Assembly (NCBI GenBank): GCA_024742665.1
Contig: JANSYA010000001.1
Location: forward strand, 124,001 to 188,000
DNA: 64,000 nucleotides
DNA from: a bacterium
GTDB lineage: Bacteria > Spirochaetota > Leptospiria > Leptospirales > Leptonemataceae
Reading direction: 5' to 3'
Below are positions 42,657-51,776 of the stretch, one piece after another; the stretch's first letter is position 1; each line of letters opens with the position of its first letter. The translations under genes and the position numbers were made by a program. A model generated the notes under the pieces. It saw only the letters and a list, made by a program, of their open reading frames with translations. It was not told the DNA's origin and made no database searches.

Positions 42657-43943
42657 ATGAGAGAGCGTATCCTTGATCTGGCCCTGGGTCTGCTGATCGC
42701 CTGCGTGGTGTTCAGCGTGCACTTTCGCGCTCAGGTCGTAACGATTTCGGATTCGACCTGGAACGTCTATACGGCCCTCAGTCTGCTCGATCAGGGCGAC
42801 GCGGACTTAAACGAATACGAAGCTCTGTTGAAAGGCATGGACTTCTGGGCCATCGATACCATCGACGGCCGCCACTATAATTATTTCCCGATCGGTCCCT
42901 CGATTTTCGCCGTCCCGCTTATAGCGGCGGCCCGAAAATTTCCCGGCGGGTTGCTCTACTTCAATCAAAACGGATTCGCGCACCGCGATCCGCATACGAA
43001 CCTGCAGCTCTATACGGCCAGCTGCGCGACCGCCATCGCCGCGATGCTGATGTACCTGATCGCTCGCTTCGGCTTGCGTCGCGCTCCCGCTTTCGTTCTC
43101 GCGCTGCTCTTCGCCTTCGGCACGCCCCTGTACTCGACGGCCAGTCGCGCTCTCTGGCAGCACGGTCCTTCGCTTGTTTTTTTATGCGCGACGCTGCTGG
43201 CTTTAGTCGCCGCGAAGCGCGATGAACGCTGGCTGCCGGCCGCGGGAATCGCCATGGCTCTGGCATTCGTTATGCGACCGACCAACGCCATCGCCGTCGT
43301 GTTTCTAAGTCTGTACGTTTTACTACAGCACCGCCGGGGCCTCGCCCTGTATCTCGCGGGAGCGGCCGCTGTCGCGCTTCCGTACCTGCTGTATAATATC
43401 AATGTCTATGACGCCTGGTTTCCGCCGTACTCCGCCGCCAGTCGAGTGGGGGGCTGGAATTCTTTCGCCCAGGCGCTGCCGGCGAATTTGATCAGTCCCG
43501 CGCGGGGCGTATTGGTTTTTTCGCCGATCGTCGCGCTGTCCGTCGCGGGTCTGTGGCTATTGGCGCGGCGAGGCATGCTCGGTCTATTCGACGTCGCGCT
43601 GCTGCTGATTCCTGTCGCGCATCTGATCGTCGTTTCGCGCTTCGGTCACTGGTGGCTCGGTCATAGCTTCGGCCCCCGGGGCATGACCGATATGTTCCCG
43701 TTCTTCTTCTGGTTTTTAATTCCGGTGCTGCAAGAAATCGATTTTCGAAATAGAGCCGTGACGGCCGGTCGCGTTCTGCTCCTGGCGGTTCTGATCTTAA
43801 CTTCAGTTTGGAGCGTCTTTGTACATTATCGCGGCGCGAACGACACGGCGACTTTATTCTGGAACGTGACTCCCGTCGACGTGGATCAGGATCCGACGCG
43901 CGTCTGGGACTGGTCCGATCCGCAGTTTTTACGAGGGCTTTGA
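42657..43943 (+). CDS. polytopic membrane protein, glycosyltransferase-like
   Basis: A 428-residue protein with about ten hydrophobic segments. After the first, a periplasmic loop contains acidic and aromatic residues (NVYTALSLLDQGDADLNEY, HYNYFPIGPSIFAVP). This layout resembles lipid-linked-sugar transferases or flippase-like GT-C proteins, but the usual acidic pair is not clear. It follows the injection-system cluster by 67 bases in the same direction; a common transcript is possible but a functional link is not shown. Confidence 0.55.
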   Translation: MRERILDLALGLLIACVVFSVHFRAQVVTISDSTWNVYTALSLLDQGDADLNEYEALLKGMDFWAIDTIDGRHYNYFPIGPSIFAVPLIAAARKFPGGLLYFNQNGFAHRDPHTNLQLYTASCATAIAAMLMYLIARFGLRRAPAFVLALLFAFGTPLYSTASRALWQHGPSLVFLCATLLALVAAKRDERWLPAAGIAMALAFVMRPTNAIAVVFLSLYVLLQHRRGLALYLAGAAAVALPYLLYNINVYDAWFPPYSAASRVGGWNSFAQALPANLISPARGVLVFSPIVALSVAGLWLLARRGMLGLFDVALLLIPVAHLIVVSRFGHWWLGHSFGPRGMTDMFPFFFWFLIPVLQEIDFRNRAVTAGRVLLLAVLILTSVWSVFVHYRGANDTATLFWNVTPVDVDQDPTRVWDWSDPQFLRGL

Positions 43944-43975
43944 GTTCGCGCCGGGCCGAAGAATTTCGGATGGGT

Positions 43976-45058
43976 TCAGGCCGCCCGGCCGTCTTTGCCG
44001 CTTTTATTTGAATTCGAGTTCGCGCTGTCTGAGCCGTCGCTGTCGCCGTTCCAGTAGTACTTCTCGTACGGCGGATCGACTTCGTGCACGCCGACCAGAC
44101 CGCGTTCGATCAGACTCTGCAGAATCGCGTGAATCGTGGCCAGGGCCGTGATATAGTGGCCGCCGCTCTTCGCGCGGGGGCCGATCGCCTCGCGCACCAT
44201 CGTGCTCAGATCGTACTCGCCTTCCCGCAGGCGGCGCATGATGCCGCGTTCGAGCAGGGCGAGAGTTTTGCGAATCAAACGAATCGCTTTTTGCGGCGAT
44301 TCGGGAATTCGGCCGTGGGCGGGCATCAGTCGTTTAATCGGCAGATCGATCAAACGATCGAGACTCGCGTAATAGTCGGCGAGATTGCCGTCCAGTTCGG
44401 CGTAAATCGCCGAGACGTTTTCGAGAATCAAATCGCCGGTAAAGTACACGCCTTCGCCCAGCAGGTACGGCGTGAGATGCCAGCGATTGTGGCCGGGCGT
44501 ATAAATAAAACCAATCTCGCGTTCGCCGACGCGAATCACGTCGCCTTCGACCAGCTCCACGTCCATACGCAGATCCAGATCCACGCGATTGCCCTGATCG
44601 ACGGAGGACAGGAATTTCTGCCAGCCTTCGTGGGCCCGCACCAGTTCGAAGTCGCGTTCGCTCTTATCGTGGTGGGCTTTATAGATCAAACGATTCATGG
44701 CGCGCTGAAAGCGATGCACGAAGTCGACGAAGTTGCCCACATAGTCGGCCATGCCCGCCATGCCGTACATCTTCGCGTTCGTATAGTGGCGCAGAGTCAG
44801 CGCGGCGCTGATGTGATCGATGTGTTCGTGGGTATAGACGATGTGTTCGATCTTCCCCAGCGAAAGCCCGATTTGCCGCAGGCCGCGTTGCAAAAGACCC
44901 AGGCTTTGAATATAACCCGAATCGATCAGAGTCGGTTCGCCGGAGTTGATCAGATAGACGTTGTTATCCGCGTAAAAAGGCTGCGGTATCGGAATCGAGT
45001 AGATCTCCGGGCCGACCTCTTCAAACTTCGGAATTGAATCGTAGCGATGCACCTGCAT
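43976..45058 (-). CDS. MBL-fold metallohydrolase
   Basis: A 360-residue metallo-beta-lactamase-fold hydrolase. The zinc-binding HxHxDH motif appears as HEHIDH (H77, H79 replaced in spacing by THEHIDH, with D81 and H82), followed by GHNRWHLTPYL and FTGDLILENV, and a C-terminal MPAHGRIPES. The C-terminal region of about 80 residues looks like the winged-helix-like tail of the glyoxalase II/LACTB2-type enzymes, and the last 25 residues are Ser/Asn-rich. It lies 14 bases downstream of the aminotransferase gene in one leftward unit. Substrate unknown. Confidence 0.85.
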   Translation of the reverse strand: MQVHRYDSIPKFEEVGPEIYSIPIPQPFYADNNVYLINSGEPTLIDSGYIQSLGLLQRGLRQIGLSLGKIEHIVYTHEHIDHISAALTLRHYTNAKMYGMAGMADYVGNFVDFVHRFQRAMNRLIYKAHHDKSERDFELVRAHEGWQKFLSSVDQGNRVDLDLRMDVELVEGDVIRVGEREIGFIYTPGHNRWHLTPYLLGEGVYFTGDLILENVSAIYAELDGNLADYYASLDRLIDLPIKRLMPAHGRIPESPQKAIRLIRKTLALLERGIMRRLREGEYDLSTMVREAIGPRAKSGGHYITALATIHAILQSLIERGLVGVHEVDPPYEKYYWNGDSDGSDSANSNSNKSGKDGRAA

Positions 45059-45072
45059 GGGCCTATCCTCTT

Positions 45073-46311
45073 TTATCCCTGAAAGGCCGCGATCGACGCT
45101 TCGAGAATATCAAGACCTTCCGCCGCGCGTTCCAGACTGATGTTCAGCGGAGGCATGACGCGGATTGTACTTTCGGCCGTACAATTGACGAGCAGGCCGC
45201 GGTCCCGCGCTTCGATGACGACCTGCTGCGCCGGACGATCCAATTCGATTCCGAGATGCAGTCCCAGGCCGCGGACTTCGGTGACGCAGGCGAATTGTTT
45301 TTCGAAGAGGCGCAGACGGCGCAGAAAATATTCGGACTGAGCGACGACGTTCGCCAGAATATCGCGCGTGACTAATGCCTTCACTGTTTCGAAGGCGACT
45401 CGCGTCGCGAGATGGTTGCCGCCGAAGGTGCTGCCGTGCTGACCCGGGCCCAAATACGACGCGAATTCGTCGCCGATGATTAAGGCGCCGATTGGAAACC
45501 CGTTGCCGAGCGCTTTCGCCAGGGCCATCGCGTCGGGAATGATTTCGTAATGTTCGTAGGCGAAGAGTTTGCCCGTGCGGCCGATGCCGGTCTGGACTTC
45601 GTCGACGATAAATAAAATATCGTTTTCTTTGCACAGGTCTCGCGCGGCCTGCACGTACTCTTTGTCCATGACGTGAATGCCGCCTTCGCCCTGCACGAGT
45701 TCCAGCGCGAAGGCGCAGATGTCCTGACCGCGATCGTCGATGGTCTTTTCGAGAATGTCGAGATCGTTGCGCGGCAGATAAATCAAATCGCTTTCGGGCA
45801 AGAGCGCGCCGAAGCCCGTGTGGATCTTTTCCTGGCCGGTCATGAGCATGCCGGCGGTGCTGCGGCCGTGAAAAGAGTTTTCGTGGGTGATAATAACGCT
45901 GGCTTCGTTTTTCGCCTGCTGGCCGTAGCTGCGGGCGAACTTAAAGATCGCTTCGCTCGCTTCGGTGCCCGAGTTCGTGAAAAAGACTTTGCCCGGGAAG
46001 CTGTAGTTGACCAGGGCTTCGGCGAGCAGCGCCGCTTCCTGATTATAAAAAAGATTCGAAGTGTGCATCAGGCGCTCGGCCTGATCGCGAATCGCCTCGA
46101 CGATGTCCGCGTCGCCGTGGCCGAGATTCGTGACGGAAATACCGCACAGAAAATCGATGTACTGCTTGCCTTCGGTATCGTAGAGGTATTCGCCCTGGCC
46201 GAAAGACATAGCGATACCCATCGGATAGGCGTAGGTTCCCAGAACGTATTCGCGGGTTTTCTTCTGGATCTCGTCCAGACTGAGGCTCTGAAAAAAGTCG
46301 ACGCTGCTCAT
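45073..46311 (-). CDS. argD: class III aminotransferase, acetylornithine aminotransferase-like
   Basis: A 412-residue PLP-dependent enzyme of the ArgD/RocD group. It has the PLP lysine K266 in ALAKALGNGFPIGAL, the Asp that contacts the cofactor ring (D237, VDEVQTGIGRTG), NSGTEASEAIFKFAR and HENSFHGRSTAGM. ArgD converts N-acetylglutamate semialdehyde to N-acetylornithine in arginine synthesis. Related enzymes act on ornithine, 4-aminobutyrate or diaminopimelate precursors; no other arginine genes lie nearby, so the symbol is provisional. It forms a unit with the MBL-fold hydrolase gene. Confidence 0.8.
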   Translation of the reverse strand: MSSVDFFQSLSLDEIQKKTREYVLGTYAYPMGIAMSFGQGEYLYDTEGKQYIDFLCGISVTNLGHGDADIVEAIRDQAERLMHTSNLFYNQEAALLAEALVNYSFPGKVFFTNSGTEASEAIFKFARSYGQQAKNEASVIITHENSFHGRSTAGMLMTGQEKIHTGFGALLPESDLIYLPRNDLDILEKTIDDRGQDICAFALELVQGEGGIHVMDKEYVQAARDLCKENDILFIVDEVQTGIGRTGKLFAYEHYEIIPDAMALAKALGNGFPIGALIIGDEFASYLGPGQHGSTFGGNHLATRVAFETVKALVTRDILANVVAQSEYFLRRLRLFEKQFACVTEVRGLGLHLGIELDRPAQQVVIEARDRGLLVNCTAESTIRVMPPLNISLERAAEGLDILEASIAAFQG

Positions 46312-46441
46312 GGCTGCCCTCCGAATCTCTCCCGCTTGCCCTGGTCTGATTTTCAGCCGAGAAGCCGTTGAAAAACAGCCGTAGATCGACCAGTCGACAG
46401 ACTGGCGGCAGTGAGATTACAGCACGGTTGAACGAGCCCTT

Positions 46442-46545
46442 CTCAGGGCAAGCATAAGATGTTCCGAGCTTTCGGCGCGCTACATAATTCGCGTGTCTGC
46501 GCTACGTTTCGCCCGCGCTTCGCCAGGGCTCAGGGCAAGCATAAG
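46442..46545. repeat. 17-base direct repeat
   Basis: CTCAGGGCAAGCATAAG occurs at 46442-46458 and 46529-46545 in the spacer between the leftward pgm and argD-like genes. The second copy lies just downstream of the pgm stop. Confidence 0.85.
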
Positions 46546-46547
46546 GT

Positions 46548-48509
46548 TTATGCCAGGCCGGTGCGGGCGAAGAAATGCCCCGAGATCGAAGCCAGCTCGT
46601 TTTGCAGTTCGTCCATCGCCAGCTGCAGCTCGTCGAGGCTGCTGGGCGTGCTTTTCGAGTGCAGGCTGGCGTACAGCTTGACTTTCGGTTCGGTGCCGGA
46701 GGGACGAATGGTCAGCTTGCCTTCCGGCTCCAGCAGCAGCTGAACGACGTTCGCGGGGGGCAGCAGGCCGAAGACCTTCGGATCTTTTTTGCCGTCGCGC
46801 GTTTGGTTCTTATAATCCAGCACGCCGGTGACCGTGCGATCGCCGAGTTTCCAGCCGATCAGGTTTTGTTCGCGCAGGCCGTCGATGATCTCCTGGATGC
46901 GCGCCTGTCCCGCCGATCCTTTCAGAGTGATCGACTTGAGATCTTCCAGATACAGACCGTACTTCAAATAGATTTGATTCAGATAGTCCAGCAAGTCGCC
47001 GCGCTCCGCCAGGACTTCGCAGAGCAGGAGAGCCGAGGCCAGCGCGTCTTTATCGCGCACGAAGTCCACCGGTAGATAACCAAAAGACTCTTCGCCGCCG
47101 AAGAGATATTCGTCGCGACCCTTTTTGAAGCCCGCGGCCTTATCGCCTTTTTCCATCAGCTTCATTTGCTCGGCGATGTACTTAAAGCCGGTCAGCACGT
47201 CGCGAACTTCAATGCCGTTGGCTTCCGCGATTTCTTTTTGCAGATCGGTTGTGACGATGGTTTTCAGAACGTGATAGCGGGGCTCTTTCGCGGCCTTGTT
47301 TTTCTTTTTGCTTCCAGTGGCCGCCTTCGCGTTTTGTGCCTGGCGGGCTTCCGTAACCTTTTCGCACAGGTGCGCGCACATAATGCTGCCGATCTGGTTG
47401 CCGTTGATGAGCGTATAGCCGCCGGCTGAATTGCGCACACCCGCGCCCAGACGATCCGCATCGGGGTCCGTCGCTAAAAATATATCGGCGCCGCGCGTGC
47501 GTGCGAGTTCTTCGCTGAGCTTGAGCGCTTCCGGTTCTTCGGGGTTCGGATATTTTACCGTCGGGAATTCGCCGTCGGGTTTTTCCTGTTCGGGAACCAT
47601 CTCGACGTTAAAGCCGTACTGCTTGAGCAGGCCCGGCAGCCAGGGACCGCCGGTGCCGTGCAGCGGCGAATAGATGATCTTGAGTTTCGATTTGGCTTTG
47701 TTTTGTTTCGCGGTGGAGACGAAGTCCAATCGCTTGAACTCCGCGTAGTACGATTTTTTGATTTCGGGGCCGACTTTTTTAACGTTGCGTTTATATACTG
47801 GATCCTTTTCGAACAGAAAGGGGATGCCTTCCCAGCCGCTGACCGCGGCGATCGCGTCTTCGAGATGAACCTGCGCGTCGCCGACCAGCTGCGAACCGTC
47901 GTCGATATAAACTTTGTAGCCGTTGTATTCAGGCGGGTTGTGGCTCGCCGTGATGACGACGCCGCCGGAAGCTTTCAGTTTGCGAATCGCGTACGACAGA
48001 ACCGGAGTCGGCGTAACGCCGTCGAAGAGATAGACTTTCAGTCCCAGACTCGCGGCGATGCCGGCCGTGGTCTGCGCGAATTCGGGACTCATCCGGCGCG
48101 AATCGTGGGCGATCACCAGCGAGGCCTTCTTCTTATCGCGGGATTTCAAATAGTTACACAGACCGACCGTAGTGCGGCCGACGGTCCAGGGATTCATACG
48201 CCCGGCGCCGTTGCCGATCACGCCGCGCAGACCGCCCGTGCCGAATTGCAGCGGATGCATATAAAAGTCCGCGGTGTCGTTTGCGCCTTTGCGCACGTAG
48301 TCGGCGAAGACCATCGCCGCCTCTTCCCGGACTTCCAGCGGAAAGGCGGGACCGGACCAGTCCAGAATCGCGGATTTGGCCGCGTCTTCCGGGCTCATCG
48401 CCGCCGCTTTTGCGGAACGGCCTTTCGCGGCGGATTTCGTGGTTTTTCGAGTTTTGCCGGCGGCGTTTTTCGGTGATTTTGAGGGCTTTTTAGATCGATC
48501 TGATTTCAT
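46548..48509 (-). CDS. phosphoglucomutase/phosphomannomutase with basic N-terminal tail
   Basis: Interconverts glucose (or mannose) 1- and 6-phosphates, feeding nucleotide-sugar and glycogen pathways. The phosphoserine is S189 in VVITASHNPPEYNGYK, the metal loop is ATDPDADRLG, the sugar loop is LFGGEESFGYL, and the phosphate clamp is RPSGTEPKVKLY. The 653 residues exceed the usual size because of a Lys/Ala/Ser-rich leader (about 1-40) like a histone H1 tail and a Lys-rich insertion (about 375-395, GSKKKNKAAKE). An internal ATG at 48398 would remove the leader. Location is cytoplasmic. Confidence 0.9.
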   Translation of the reverse strand: MKSDRSKKPSKSPKNAAGKTRKTTKSAAKGRSAKAAAMSPEDAAKSAILDWSGPAFPLEVREEAAMVFADYVRKGANDTADFYMHPLQFGTGGLRGVIGNGAGRMNPWTVGRTTVGLCNYLKSRDKKKASLVIAHDSRRMSPEFAQTTAGIAASLGLKVYLFDGVTPTPVLSYAIRKLKASGGVVITASHNPPEYNGYKVYIDDGSQLVGDAQVHLEDAIAAVSGWEGIPFLFEKDPVYKRNVKKVGPEIKKSYYAEFKRLDFVSTAKQNKAKSKLKIIYSPLHGTGGPWLPGLLKQYGFNVEMVPEQEKPDGEFPTVKYPNPEEPEALKLSEELARTRGADIFLATDPDADRLGAGVRNSAGGYTLINGNQIGSIMCAHLCEKVTEARQAQNAKAATGSKKKNKAAKEPRYHVLKTIVTTDLQKEIAEANGIEVRDVLTGFKYIAEQMKLMEKGDKAAGFKKGRDEYLFGGEESFGYLPVDFVRDKDALASALLLCEVLAERGDLLDYLNQIYLKYGLYLEDLKSITLKGSAGQARIQEIIDGLREQNLIGWKLGDRTVTGVLDYKNQTRDGKKDPKVFGLLPPANVVQLLLEPEGKLTIRPSGTEPKVKLYASLHSKSTPSSLDELQLAMDELQNELASISGHFFARTGLA

Positions 48510-48741
48510 GATAGCGGTAGTTTCTAAGACGATTCCTTCGGTCCGCCGACAGGAGCCAAATAAAAAATAACTCTAAAAGTATTTCTTTTTCGAAGATGGA
48601 CAGAATTTCGCGGGTCTCGCAGCCGATTTTAATACCAGCACTTGAAAAAAGTACGTGTGATTGTCCGGAATGCTTCGTCTGTTCTGGATAAGGGAAAATT
48701 TATTTGACCTGGAATCACATACAAGGGTTAAGTCGGTCTGT

Positions 48742-49068
48742 ATGATCTCTTCGGAAACTCGCGGCAGCGTTTTGGTGCTCCACATCCAGGAGCCCAGAGT
48801 GGATATGGTCGTTGCCAGAAAATTCCGGGAAGGTCTCAGCAGCTTTCTCAAAGACAAGCCCGCCCGCATCGTGCTCGATCTGAAAGAGACCGAGTACTTT
48901 GACAGCTCCGCTCTCGGCGCTCTGGTCGCCTTCATGAAAGATGTGAAGGCCTACGGCGGCCAGTTAGTCCTCTGTAACCTGAGCCGGTCGCTTTTGACCC
49001 TGCTCAAGCTATCCAAGCTCGATCTGCTCTTCGAAATCTCCGACGATCTCGAAAAAAGCGTTCAGTAA
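48742..49068 (+). CDS. STAS-domain anti-sigma factor antagonist-like protein
   Basis: A 108-residue single STAS domain. It has the expected VLHIQEPRVDMVVARKF beginning, the phosphorylatable serine region FDSSALGALVAF (S55/S56), and the LVLCNLSRSLLTLLKLS helix. Such proteins switch partners when dephosphorylated, releasing a sigma factor or another target from a kinase-type inhibitor. No RsbW-like kinase lies in the window. The ATG at 48742 was chosen because the frame before it lacks family features. It precedes a PilZ-type gene. Confidence 0.88.
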   Translation: MISSETRGSVLVLHIQEPRVDMVVARKFREGLSSFLKDKPARIVLDLKETEYFDSSALGALVAFMKDVKAYGGQLVLCNLSRSLLTLLKLSKLDLLFEISDDLEKSVQ

Positions 49069-49216
49069 GCCGTTCCGATCGGCCGCTGTCGTTCCTGACG
49101 CTCCCGAACCCGGAATAGTTCCGAAAGCTCCCAAAACCCCCTGAAACCTTCGCTGCGGCCCGAAATGTGCCGGTTCGCGTTCATTATTCGGGGGTTTTGG
49201 GAACGATATACAGAGA

Positions 49217-50503
49217 GTGGCCGTGCAGCAATCAACAATGGAAGAGAGCCTGGCGGAAGCCCTGCGCAATCTTACACCCCAGCGTGCCGGCCAGGAAGAA
49301 GTCGTCGAGGAGTCCATCCTCGGTTCGGACATCAATCAGATCCGACATCTGTTCTACTGGCTCAGATCCGAATCGCGCTCGGTGCAGGTCAGCTACGGAT
49401 CGGAAGAGTACAAGGCCACGGTCTTCGAGGTCACGAATACAGTCGCCCATATGCGCATACCCGGCTTCGAGGGGGAGCGTGCGCGCCGCTGTCGGATCAA
49501 ATTCGAAATTGTAAATATTCTCTATCAATTCGAAGTGCCGATCGTCGACATCGGCCCCGACACCCTTTCGATTAAGATTCCCGCGCATATCCAATCCGCC
49601 AAGCGCCGGAAGAATCGCCGCATCTGGGTCGACGATATGTACATGCGCTGGATCATCGCGTACCAGCCGCTCTTCGGCCGGCGCGGCTCCGGTCAGATTC
49701 TGGAAGCGCGCTATCCGCATATTGTCGCCGAGCTCCGTCGCGACGAACCCGATCTGTATCTGGTCAATCACATCGTCACGGAAGAACTGGCGGAGATTGC
49801 GCCGGATTTCGAAATTCGATTTTATCCGGAAAAGTACCGCCGCAATCTGATGGAGTCCATGATCGCCCAGGAGAAGAAAACCTTCTATCTGGGCGACGTT
49901 TCCGACGTGGAGAGCTACTACAAGACGCGGCGCACGTACGGCCTGATCAACTATAATCGCGAGTACCGGCAGATGCTGCGCACGACCTCGGAGGAAGAGG
50001 CCGCAAAGCAGTTCGAGCAGATGCAGCAATCCGACATGCATCATCACCTGGCGAACTATGTCTGCGCTCCGCTGATGATCTTCGACGAAGTGATCGGCCA
50101 CATCTACGTGTACTCCACCGTCTTCGACTACGGCGTGCTATCGGAAGATCAGGCGCTGCAAATCGACATGCTGGCCCAGCTCATGAACTACGCGATGAGT
50201 AAGACCGTCGTCGCCCGCAGCTATTTTCGCCATACCTTTTCGCGAGTCGTCAATATCAGTATGGGCGGTCTGCTGTTCGAACTGAACAATCGCACAATCT
50301 TCGACTACCTGACTTTTCACGATCACCTGAAGATGCAGATTCAGATTCGCCACCATCTCATGCATCTGTCCGGCGAAATTACGCGCTACTATCCCACCCG
50401 GGAAGGTTTTAATATCGGCGTGCAGTTCTACCAGGCCGGCCCCGACGACTACAAAGTGCTGCAGAATTTCGTCTCGGAAAGAAGTCGGCTCATGTTTGAG
50501 TGA
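49217..50503 (+). CDS. PilZ-type/DUF1577-like signalling protein
   Basis: A protein of up to 428 residues starting at GTG 49217; GTG 49223 or ATG 49238 are alternatives. It has an N-terminal YcgR-like barrel (about 35-120), a basic QSAKRRKNRRIWVDD segment where PilZ proteins have their Arg contacts, a middle GAF-like region (about 190-320) and a C-terminal PilZ-like barrel (RHTFSRVVNISMGGLLFEL, with NISMGG matching the D/NxSxxG motif). It resembles a PilZ-associated family known from Leptospira. It probably senses c-di-GMP; the partner is unknown. It follows the STAS gene. Confidence 0.7.
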   Translation: MAVQQSTMEESLAEALRNLTPQRAGQEEVVEESILGSDINQIRHLFYWLRSESRSVQVSYGSEEYKATVFEVTNTVAHMRIPGFEGERARRCRIKFEIVNILYQFEVPIVDIGPDTLSIKIPAHIQSAKRRKNRRIWVDDMYMRWIIAYQPLFGRRGSGQILEARYPHIVAELRRDEPDLYLVNHIVTEELAEIAPDFEIRFYPEKYRRNLMESMIAQEKKTFYLGDVSDVESYYKTRRTYGLINYNREYRQMLRTTSEEEAAKQFEQMQQSDMHHHLANYVCAPLMIFDEVIGHIYVYSTVFDYGVLSEDQALQIDMLAQLMNYAMSKTVVARSYFRHTFSRVVNISMGGLLFELNNRTIFDYLTFHDHLKMQIQIRHHLMHLSGEITRYYPTREGFNIGVQFYQAGPDDYKVLQNFVSERSRLMFE

Positions 50504-50584
50504 TCGCCAGGCCGGCAGCACGAGCGAATACCGTCGGTGAGTGGGCGCGGCCGTCCGTGGCCGAGCCCACTCACCGCTTCGCCT

Positions 50585-50820
50585 TCCTGGCTCCGCTACG
50601 ACGGCACTCGCCCGCGCTGGCTGCGTCTATCACTCAAGCACTTCGCTGTGGATGGAAATTGCCCTCCTGGCTCCGCTCCGACCCGAATCCGCGCCCGCAT
50701 GCGAATTACTCAAGCACTTCGCTGTGGATAGAGGCTGCCTTCCTGGCTGCGCTGCGACGGCACTCGCCCGCGCTGCCTGCGTCTATCACTCAAGCGTTGC
50801 GCCGTAATCTTATCTGCCTG
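50585..50820. repeat. three imperfect tandem repeats of about 78 bases
   Basis: Units begin with TCCTGGCT at 50585, 50665 and 50741. Each continues with a GC-rich stretch (units 1 and 3 share GACGGCACTCGCCCGCGCTG), then ACTCAAGC followed by CTTCGCTGTGGAT (units 1 and 2) or a diverged version (unit 3). Spacing is 80 and 76 bases. Confidence 0.85.
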
Positions 50821-50858
50821 GCGGCAGACCTGCGAGTATACTTCGCATACTCTGGTGC

Positions 50859-50891
50859 AAAAAAAAAAGGGCCCCGCAAACTGCGGAGCCC
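50859..50891 (-). terminator. intrinsic terminator of the leftward cheX/chaperone unit
   Basis: On the minus strand a GGGCTCCGCA/TGCGGGGCCC stem (50869-50891, one mismatch, 3-base loop) is followed by ten T residues. It lies about 390 bases beyond the end of the CheX gene. Confidence 0.85.
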
Positions 50892-51124
50892 GAGGAGTTA
50901 CACGAATGACTCTTAATAGATCGGTCGGTGTGCGATTTCGCCGCTGAACTTTTTTATGATCGGGGCCGAGTCGCTGATCGCGCGGCGGGAAGCTATCGTG
51001 CGAATCATAAAAAATTTGATTTAGCTTTCTCCCGGTTCTTCCGGTGACGTTTCAGGATTATGTCGCATTGCTATCGCCGCTTCTGTCGCTGTATGCTGCG
51101 AGCGAGCATGCGTATACCTCAGGA

Positions 51125-51147
51125 CGTCCGGCGCTATACGCCGGACG
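51125..51147. repeat. perfect 9-base inverted repeat
   Basis: CGTCCGGCG (51125-51133), CTATA loop, CGCCGGACG (51139-51147). No T-run follows on either strand, so it is more likely an RNA hairpin or protein site than an intrinsic terminator. Confidence 0.75.
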
Positions 51148-51284
51148 ACGCGACTTTGCTTTTCGCTTAGAGTGCGATCATGAAACGAAAGCCAAACTTC
51201 AATAAAATTCTGCGCATCGCCGGAGCAATCATATGCGGAGGCGCGGCGCCGGCGGCGAAATTAGATCGCGATCGAGTCCGGACT

Positions 51285-51755
51285 TCAGGTGCTCATCGCT
51301 TTGAAGGCGACGTTGGCTTCGATCAAACCGAAGGGGGCGTAAAAGTTCAGGCCGATTGTCGGCATGGGGGGGATTTCCGGAGCCTGCTTGCGAATGTCGA
51401 CGACCATCGGCACGGTCAAATCCAGGCCGGCGTCGCCGGCGATCAGCATCTGCATGGCGTTGCCGGTAATCATATTCGCGACTTCGCCGATCATATCGCG
51501 CCATTCCTTTTTCAGTTCCGCTTGATCGGCGCCGGGCATCAGCTGGGAGGCGATCTTGTAGATCGTCTCTAAGTTCATGGAGTAGATTACCTGGCCGGGG
51601 TTCTTGCCTTTAACGCCGACGAAGATTGCGATCTCATGGGCCGGCGCCGGCGTTTTCTTGATCAGCGTGCGACCGCGCACCAACTGCACTTTCAAGAGAT
51701 CTCGAAAGACGTTGGAAGTCGCTACGAGGAATGGATTGATGTATTCGGCTTTCAC
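51285..51755 (-). CDS. cheX: CheX-family CheY-P phosphatase
   Basis: A 156-residue protein of the CheC/CheX/FliY phosphatase family, which dephosphorylates CheY and ends the chemotaxis signal. The N terminus KAEYINPFLVATSNVF is typical of CheX. The catalytic ExxN motif is intact: E91 and N94 in IGEVANMITGNA. CheX is the main CheY-P phosphatase in spirochaetes such as Borrelia. It sits 21 bases downstream of a SurA/PpiD-like gene, with no other chemotaxis genes near. Confidence 0.88.
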   Translation of the reverse strand: MKAEYINPFLVATSNVFRDLLKVQLVRGRTLIKKTPAPAHEIAIFVGVKGKNPGQVIYSMNLETIYKIASQLMPGADQAELKKEWRDMIGEVANMITGNAMQMLIAGDAGLDLTVPMVVDIRKQAPEIPPMPTIGLNFYAPFGLIEANVAFKAMST

Positions 51756-51776
51756 AGTCGCTGCGCTTGTTGGAGT

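Larger units (their letters stand above)
50504..51284. other. intergenic region with tandem repeats and inverted repeats
   Basis: No protein gene is supported. It contains three imperfect repeat units (50585-50820), a leftward terminator (50859-50891), a perfect 9-base inverted repeat (51125-51147) and an AT-rich stretch near 50995-51030. Short open frames here are made by the repeats and show no protein features. Confidence 0.6.

Noticed and set aside
50585..50820. CRISPR array
   Set aside because: The repeat units are imperfect, about 78 bases long and directly tandem, without unique spacers or cas genes.
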